Shown here: positions 5,251 to 9,446 of the stretch, in pieces
Layout of the letters: each line of letters starts with the position of its first letter
Numbering within the stretch: the first letter of the stretch is position 1
Assembly: GCA_023386765.1 (NCBI GenBank)
Contig: JAEWJD010000330.1
Location: 1 to 9,446, forward strand
DNA from: Pseudomonadota bacterium
Lineage (GTDB): Bacteria > Pseudomonadota > Gammaproteobacteria > Burkholderiales > Burkholderiaceae_B
Length of the DNA: 9,446 nucleotides
Direction of reading: 5' to 3'
Made by a program: the position numbers and the translations under genes
The notes under the pieces: generated by a model
What the model was told of the DNA's origin: nothing
The model's database searches: none
What the model saw: the letters and a program-made list of their open reading frames with translations, nothing else

Positions 5251-6087
5251 CTATTCGGACAGCGGATCCTGGAACTGGCTGCACTTGATCTGCACCAGCC
5301 TGCGATCCTGCAGCCGCATGGCGCTCAGGGCGCCACCCCAGACGCAGCCGGTATCCAGGCAGATCAGGTTGGGGCGCACCAGCAGCCCGAGCGTGGACCA
5401 ATGCCCGAAGACGATGGTGACGTCGCGGGTGGCGCGGTTGGGCACCTCGAACCAGGGTACGAGGCCGGCGGGCCATGCGCCCGGCGCGACCTTGGTGGCG
5501 AACTCCATCTGACCGCCCGGCGTGCAGAGCCGCATGCGCGTCAGGGCATTGATGATGATGCGCAGGCGCTTGCTGCCCTTGTGATCTTCTTTCCAGACCA
5601 CCGGCTCGTTGCCGTACATCTTCTGCAGTGACTTCTGCCAGTTCGGCGCACGCAGTGCCGCCTCGACCTCGGCGGCCAGCGAGAGCGTCTTGGCGACATC
5701 CCACTTTGCCATCACGCCGGCATGCACCATGAGATGGTTGTGGGCGAAGTGTGCCAGCGGGCGATATCGCAGCCAGTCGATGATGTCCGCTGCATCGGGG
5801 GCGTTGAGAATGTCGTTCAGCGTGTCCGACTTGGATGGCTTGCGCACGCCGGCGGCTGCCGCCAGCAGGTGCAGGTCATGGTTGCCGAGGATGGACACGG
5901 CCCGATCGCCCATGGCCATGATGCGGCGCAGGGTGCCCAGCGACTCCGGCCCGCGGTTGACCAGGTCGCCTGCGAACCAGAACGTCGCCTCGGGATCGGA
6001 GGCGATGTCGGGATGGGAGAGTAATTGCTGCAGCGGCGTGCAGCAGCCCTGCACGTCGCCGATCATCCAGATGCTGCCAGTGGTCAT
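5251..6087 (-). CDS. apaH: Symmetrical bis(5'-nucleosyl)-tetraphosphatase ApaH
   Basis: A 278-residue calcineurin-like metallophosphoesterase that splits Ap4A into two ADP and, in enterobacteria, removes Np4 RNA caps. All family metal-site blocks are present: IGDVQGC (residues 9-15), GDLVNRGP (40-47), GNHDLHLL (68-75), HAG (122-124), FGHWS (227-231) and LDTGCVWGG (244-252). Length is normal. The ATG at 6087 overlaps the lptG stop as ATGA, which favours it over an in-frame ATG at 6105 that would add six residues and has no clear ribosome site. Coupling to lptG is unlike the classical rsmA/pdxA/apaG-apaH setting of enterobacteria. Its stop is 7 bp from the convergent acyltransferase stop. Confidence 0.96.
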   Translation of the reverse strand: MTTGSIWMIGDVQGCCTPLQQLLSHPDIASDPEATFWFAGDLVNRGPESLGTLRRIMAMGDRAVSILGNHDLHLLAAAAGVRKPSKSDTLNDILNAPDAADIIDWLRYRPLAHFAHNHLMVHAGVMAKWDVAKTLSLAAEVEAALRAPNWQKSLQKMYGNEPVVWKEDHKGSKRLRIIINALTRMRLCTPGGQMEFATKVAPGAWPAGLVPWFEVPNRATRDVTIVFGHWSTLGLLVRPNLICLDTGCVWGGALSAMRLQDRRLVQIKCSQFQDPLSE

Positions 6088-7262
6088 GCCGACGCTTTTC
6101 TCCATGGCCAGCGGTGTTGCATAAAACGTGCCGTGATATGGCGGTATTCCATCAGGGCCAGGGCGCCCAGAGCCAGCAGCATGGCCGCGGCGTTGGGGCC
6201 GAGCGCGGTCAGCCAGGGCGGCCAGCGGCTGAGCATGCCCACGTTCAGCGCCAGCTGGTTGACCATGAAGAAGGCCACGCCCATCAGGATCCCGATGAAG
6301 ACCTTGGCACCGACGCCGCCCCGGCGCGTTTGCATGAAGGCGATCGGCGCGGCGATGGTGATCATCACCAGCAAGGTGAAGGGGTAGACGAACTTGCGCC
6401 ACAGGGCCACCACCTGACGGTCGGCCTGCAGCTGGTTATGGTGCAGATAATCGATGTAGTCGATCAGCGTGGCGGCGGACATGCGCTCAGGCGTGAGCAC
6501 GCGCGCCAGCAGGCGCTCCCCATTGAGCGTCGTGTCCAGGCGCAGGGAGGGCAGGTTGACGACCTCGGCCGGCGGGGCGCTCGGTTGGCGTGCGTTGGCC
6601 AGCGCCTGCGTGGCACGTTCGTCCAGGCGGGTCTGTACGACATCGGTCATGACCAGGTCGCCATCGCTGAAGCGTCCGGTGGCCGCGGTCGACAGCGAGG
6701 CCAGCTCCAGGTCGGGCTTGAGTTCGTAGAGCGTGACGCCCTCGACCTCGCCGTTGGCCAGCAGGCTGCGGATATTGATGATGCGGGTGCCGCCATCGCG
6801 GGTCGGCTCCTTGAACCAGTAGCCGCTGTTCAGGCGTCCGCCGCCGGCCTTGCCGCGAAAGGTCAGGTCGGCCTCGCCGCTTTTGATCTCGGCGGCAGGC
6901 GTGACGAACTCGGACAGCAGGGTGGCGCCCACCATGAGGGGGATGGTGATGATCCACAGCATGCGCATCAGACGCATGCCGCTCACCCCGGAAACACGCA
7001 GGATGACCAGCTCGTTGCGCTGCGCCAGCCCGGCCAGGGCCAGGATGGAGCCGATCAGCAAGCCGATGGGCAGCAGGTCGTACAGGCGGGTGGGCAGGGC
7101 CAGGGCCTGCATGTAGAGCAGCGCCGGCATGCTGAATTTGCTGCCGACGTTGTCCAGGTCATCGACCAGCGCGAAGAACGTGAACAGCCCCAGCAGGGCC
7201 AGAAGCACCACTGCACAGGAGCGATAGATCTCGCGGGCCAGATATCGGCGGGCGGTACGCAT
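6084..7262 (-). CDS. lptG: LPS export permease LptG (YjgP/YjgQ family)
   Basis: A 392-residue inner-membrane subunit of the LptB2FG transporter, which extracts LPS from the inner membrane and passes it to LptC/A. The expected layout is visible: TM helices around residues 16-33, 60-80 and 101-120, a periplasmic beta-jellyroll region about 125-285, and C-terminal TM helices around 294-312, 320-345 and 355-373. The ERNELVILRVSG-type coupling segment appears as QRNELVILRVSG (81-92), the cytoplasmic helix that contacts LptB. GYWFKEP (147-153) and the LPxxLRLDT-like stretch resemble LptG of other betaproteobacteria. Start: ATG at 7262 gives MRTARRYLAREIYRSC, the usual N-terminus; an upstream extension to 7313 lacks family features. 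lptF, normally adjacent upstream, is absent; mtgA is there instead. Its stop overlaps apaH. Confidence 0.95.
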   Translation of the reverse strand: MRTARRYLAREIYRSCAVVLLALLGLFTFFALVDDLDNVGSKFSMPALLYMQALALPTRLYDLLPIGLLIGSILALAGLAQRNELVILRVSGVSGMRLMRMLWIITIPLMVGATLLSEFVTPAAEIKSGEADLTFRGKAGGGRLNSGYWFKEPTRDGGTRIINIRSLLANGEVEGVTLYELKPDLELASLSTAATGRFSDGDLVMTDVVQTRLDERATQALANARQPSAPPAEVVNLPSLRLDTTLNGERLLARVLTPERMSAATLIDYIDYLHHNQLQADRQVVALWRKFVYPFTLLVMITIAAPIAFMQTRRGGVGAKVFIGILMGVAFFMVNQLALNVGMLSRWPPWLTALGPNAAAMLLALGALALMEYRHITARFMQHRWPWRKASA

Positions 7263-7284
7263 GGTTATCGAAAAAACCTTCAAG

Positions 7285-7305
7285 GCGCGCTCGCGATGGG
7301 CGCGC
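7285..7305. repeat. GCGCGC inverted repeat in the lptG leader
   Basis: GCGCGC at 7285-7290 and 7300-7305 can pair across a 9-base loop that itself contains the palindrome TCGCGA. It lies about 23-43 bases upstream of the lptG start. On the leftward transcript it is followed after 8 bases by a run of six U (7276-7271), too far for a normal intrinsic terminator. A regulator site or leader structure is possible, and chance is not excluded. Confidence 0.25.
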
Positions 7306-7328
7306 AAACACAAAACTTTAACAAATCC
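7304..7328 (-). promoter_or_regulatory. AT-rich patch, possible lptG-apaH promoter region
   Basis: Within the 90-bp mtgA-lptG gap, the leftward strand reads through GATTTGTTAAAGTTTTGTG, the most AT-rich stretch of the neighbourhood. TTGTTA resembles a -35, but I cannot place a good -10 at 16-18 bp from it. The gap and base composition suggest that lptG-apaH has its own promoter rather than depending only on mtgA read-through. Confidence 0.25.
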
Positions 7329-7352
7329 CGGGGCCGTTCTTGCGGCGGCGTG

Positions 7353-8075
7353 TTACGGGATGTCCACCAGGCGCATGCGCCGCAACAGCGTGTTGGTGCG
7401 CGAGTTCAGGTAGGCGGTATTGCGGTGCTTGTCGTAATAGCGCGGATTGGGCAGCATGGCCGCCAGCCGCGCGGCCTGCGCCGGGCTCAGTTGCGCCGCG
7501 CTGACGCCATAATAGTGGCGTGCGGCCGCCTGCGCCCCAAATACCCCTACGCCCCATTCGGCCACGTTGAGATACAGCTCCAGGATGCGCTCTTTCGACA
7601 TCGTGTGCTCGATCATATAGGTAAGCACCAGTTCCTGGCCCTTGCGCAGGTAGCTGCGCGAGCCGGACAGAAACAGATTCTTGGCCAGTTGCTGGGTGAT
7701 CGTCGAGCCGCCGCGCATGCGGCTGCGCCCCTGGGACTGCTGATCCTGGTTGTATTCCCAGGCGCGCCGGATGGCTTCCCATTCCACGCCATCGTGGCCG
7801 GTGAAGTTGGCGTCCTCGGAGGCGACCACGGCCCGTTTGAGCGACACGCTGATGCGGTCATAGGGCACCCAGGTATAGGCCAGCTTGGCGTCCGGGTCGG
7901 TTTCGCGCAGCTGCGCCAGTTCCTGGCGCATGACGGCGCTGCTGCCGGGGTCGCGGTTGGCATACCAGACCACCATGCCGAACATGATCAGTTCATAGAT
8001 CAGCAACAGGCACAGCAGGGCCATGATCAGGCCGCTGATCAGCCTGAACCACGAACGGGGGCGCCGGCCGGCCAT
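7353..8075 (-). CDS. mtgA: Monofunctional biosynthetic peptidoglycan transglycosylase MtgA
   Basis: A 240-residue GT51 glycosyltransferase that polymerises lipid II into glycan strands without a transpeptidase domain. One N-terminal membrane anchor spans about residues 11-38 after a basic MAGRRPRSW start. Family motifs are VASEDANFTGHDG (84-96) with the catalytic Glu87, RGGSTITQQLAKNLFL (121-136), RILELYLN (163-170) with the second conserved Glu166, and the C-terminal AARLAAMLPNPRYY block (201-214). Length is normal for MtgA. The start at 8075 lies 5 bp after the aroE stop, and the aroE end supplies a GAGG about 12 bases upstream. The open frame continues upstream into aroE in another frame without meaning. 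The TonB-like/aroE/mtgA order is, from memory, common in Burkholderiales. Confidence 0.96.
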   Translation of the reverse strand: MAGRRPRSWFRLISGLIMALLCLLLIYELIMFGMVVWYANRDPGSSAVMRQELAQLRETDPDAKLAYTWVPYDRISVSLKRAVVASEDANFTGHDGVEWEAIRRAWEYNQDQQSQGRSRMRGGSTITQQLAKNLFLSGSRSYLRKGQELVLTYMIEHTMSKERILELYLNVAEWGVGVFGAQAAARHYYGVSAAQLSPAQAARLAAMLPNPRYYDKHRNTAYLNSRTNTLLRRMRLVDIP

Positions 8076-8080
8076 GGCGC

Positions 8081-8944
8081 TCAGCCCTCGGCCAGCAGCT
8101 CGGTGCGCAGTGTCATGAGCACCGGCGAAGGATCGGGGCGCACGCCGTGCCAGAGATAGAAGCTCTCTGCGGCCTGGCCTACCAGCATGCCCAGGCCATC
8201 GGCGCAGCGCGCCGCGCCGTCGGACTGCGCCTGGCGCATGAAGGCGGTGGGACGGGCGCCATACATCATGTCGTAGGCGAGGGCGTCGGGGGCATACAGC
8301 GCGTCGGGCAGTGCCGGCGCCTGGTCCTGCAGGCTGCTGGCCGTGGCGTTGATGACCACGTCCCAGCCACCGGGGCGCGACGCTTCGGGTAACCCGCCGG
8401 CCTGCAGTTCGGCAGGGCAGGACAGCCCGCTGGCACGTGCGCTCTCGAGCAGCTCGATGGCGCGTCCGGGGCTGCGGTTGACCACCCGGATGGTGGCGCA
8501 CCCGGCCTCGGCCAGCGGTTGCAGCACGCCGCGCGCTGCGCCGCCGGCACCCACCAGCAGGACCCGCGCGCCGTTCAGGCGGGCGCCCAGGCGTTGCAGG
8601 TCGTTCACCAGGCCGACACCGTCGGTGTTGCAGCCGTGCAGGGCCCCATCGCGCCAGCTCAAGGTGTTGACGGCACCGGCCACGCGCGCACGCGCCGACA
8701 GGTGTTGCGAGGCCAGCTCGAAGGCTTCCAGCTTGAAGGGAACGGTGACATTCAGGCCCTGGCCGCCATCGTGGAAGAAGCGCCGCACCGTGTCGCGAAA
8801 CCCATCCAGGGGCGCAGCCAGGCGTTCATAGCGCAGGGCGATGCCGGTCTGGGCGGCGAACATGGTGTGAATCTGCGGCGAGCGGCTATGGGCCACCGGA
8901 TTGCCGATGACCGCATAGTGGAGCAGGGCAGGCGCCTGAGTCAT
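8081..8944 (-). CDS. aroE: Shikimate dehydrogenase AroE (NADP+)
   Basis: A 287-residue enzyme that reduces 3-dehydroshikimate to shikimate in aromatic amino-acid synthesis. Substrate-binding residues are visible: SRS (20-22) in NPVAHSRSP, NVTVPFK (65-71) with the catalytic Lys71, AVNT (91-94) and NTDG (106-109) with the catalytic-pair Asp108. The Rossmann nucleotide loop is GAGGAARG (132-139), and NRSPGRA (156-162) matches the NRTxxRA NADPH-phosphate motif. The C-terminal GLGMLVGQAAESFYLWHG (250-267) contains the conserved Gln257. All key residues are intact. The ATG at 8944 overlaps the stop of the TonB-like gene as ATGA. mtgA follows 5 bp after its stop. Confidence 0.97.
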   Translation of the reverse strand: MTQAPALLHYAVIGNPVAHSRSPQIHTMFAAQTGIALRYERLAAPLDGFRDTVRRFFHDGGQGLNVTVPFKLEAFELASQHLSARARVAGAVNTLSWRDGALHGCNTDGVGLVNDLQRLGARLNGARVLLVGAGGAARGVLQPLAEAGCATIRVVNRSPGRAIELLESARASGLSCPAELQAGGLPEASRPGGWDVVINATASSLQDQAPALPDALYAPDALAYDMMYGARPTAFMRQAQSDGAARCADGLGMLVGQAAESFYLWHGVRPDPSPVLMTLRTELLAEG

Positions 8945-9446
8945 GGGGCGGAAGTTTCCAGGGAATCGTTGACGAAATGCCAGCTGCGCGTGATCACCAG
9001 CAGATCCGTGTCGCGCGCCAGCTCGGGCGGGAAGGGGGCAAAGGGCGCGGCCAGCTGCACGATGCGCCGGGCGGCCTGGTTGAGCACGGCATGGGGGGAG
9101 GGCTCATCGATCTCGAAATCGGCCAGGCTGCCGTCACTGCGCACCGTGACGGTGATGCGCAAGGTGCCGTACAGGCGCCCGCGCGCCTGCTCGGGGAAGT
9201 GTTGCGTGCCGACGGTTTCGATGCGGGTACGCCAGCCATCCAGATAGGCAGCATAGCGCGAGGCCTGGGCGGCCGGCGCCACGAAGGTCTTGCGCGGCAG
9301 GGCGTTATAGGCCTGGACCCGGCTGGAGAGGGTGGCGATCTGCGCATTCTGAACCGCGCCGGCCTGATCCTGCAGGGCCTGGCCGGGGTTCTGGCGGCCG
9401 TCCCAGGGATGGACCGCGCTGCGGGCGGCCTCGGCCTGCTCTTGTG
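8941..9446 (-). CDS. TonB C-terminal-domain (energy transducer TonB-like) protein, C-terminal part (runs off right edge)
   Basis: 168 codons of the C-terminal part are visible and the reading frame stays open to the window edge; the N-terminus, including any membrane anchor, is outside. The last 90 or so residues form a TonB C-terminal-type domain. YLDGWRTRIETVG resembles the first helix (family Y...W...I...G), then GTLRITVTVRSDGSLADFEID matches the family G.v.v.v.i..dG.l....i strand pair, followed by LNQAARRIVQLAAPFAPFP (family l..aA..av..a.pf.pfP). Before it is a Gln/Ala-rich, probably extended or coiled region (for example QALQDQAGAVQNAQIATLSS). A GTG at 9282 could be mistaken for a start, but the family-like stretch begins upstream. 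In related bacteria such a gene commonly precedes aroE. ExbB/ExbD and a TonB-dependent receptor are not in view, so a true TonB role is unproven. Confidence 0.85.
   Translation of the reverse strand, partial: QEQAEAARSAVHPWDGRQNPGQALQDQAGAVQNAQIATLSSRVQAYNALPRKTFVAPAAQASRYAAYLDGWRTRIETVGTQHFPEQARGRLYGTLRITVTVRSDGSLADFEIDEPSPHAVLNQAARRIVQLAAPFAPFPPELARDTDLLVITRSWHFVNDSLETSAP

Noticed and set aside
7271..7305. Intrinsic terminator or attenuator before lptG (GC inverted repeat plus T6)
   Set aside because: The T-run begins 8 bases after the stem and the stem has only 6 pairs with a 9-base loop. It is listed only as a weak inverted repeat.
6114..8159. 681-codon open frame on the plus strand, the longest in the window
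   Set aside because: It lies antisense to lptG and mtgA, both confidently identified. Its translation is a low-complexity Gln/Gly/His/Ala-rich product typical of the reverse of GC-rich genes.
9000..9282. Separate 113-residue gene starting at GTG 9282
   Set aside because: The same frame continues open to the window edge with plausible coding sequence, so this is the C-terminal part of a longer TonB-like protein.

Overview
The window is GC-rich (roughly two thirds G+C by eye), densely packed and has almost no intergenic space. Gene content and protein style point to a betaproteobacterium of the order Burkholderiales, most likely the Alcaligenaceae (Bordetella/Achromobacter type). This placement rests on recalled family resemblance and gene order, not on a search. 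There are no tRNA or rRNA genes, insertion sequences, CRISPR arrays or prophage genes. All twelve protein genes look chromosomal and ancestral rather than recently acquired.

Layout. (1) Bases 1-1045 hold two leftward genes joined by an ATGA overlap: a thiD-like gene followed by thiE, which runs off the left edge. (2) A divergent spacer (about 1118-1271) separates them from a rightward rubredoxin gene. (3) Bases 1514-5243 are one rightward, overlapping operon: yqgE, ruvX (yqgF), a pyrB-like gene, a pyrC-like gene and a PlsC-type acyltransferase that starts at TTG. (4) After a convergent gap of only 7 bp, the rest is leftward. Read in transcription order, from the right edge inwards, it is a TonB-C-terminal-domain gene (cut by the edge), aroE, mtgA, lptG and apaH. 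TonB-like/aroE and lptG/apaH are joined by ATGA overlaps, and aroE/mtgA lie 5 bp apart.

Main point of interest. The two pyrimidine genes look like aspartate carbamoyltransferase (ATCase) and dihydroorotase (DHOase), but both lack catalytic residues. The pyrB-like protein has lost the STRTR carbamoyl-phosphate motif, the STSKGES loop, the active-site His/Gln and the HPGPxxRG motif, yet keeps the ATCase frame in between. The pyrC-like protein has lost several metal-binding histidines. An inactive DHOase (PyrC') paired with an active PyrB is known from Pseudomonas. A pair in which both members look dead, retained in a tightly coupled operon, is much less expected. The ThiD-like protein also lacks the GTGC anion-hole/cysteine motif and the DPVM motif, and its homology extends upstream of any normal start codon. 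The window therefore holds three intact-looking genes for probable pseudoenzymes next to ordinary housekeeping genes.

The other genes serve cell-envelope and core functions: peptidoglycan glycosyltransferase (mtgA), LPS transport permease (lptG), phospholipid acyltransferase (plsC-like), shikimate pathway (aroE), Ap4A hydrolysis (apaH), rRNA processing or Holliday-junction nuclease (ruvX) and electron transfer (rubredoxin).
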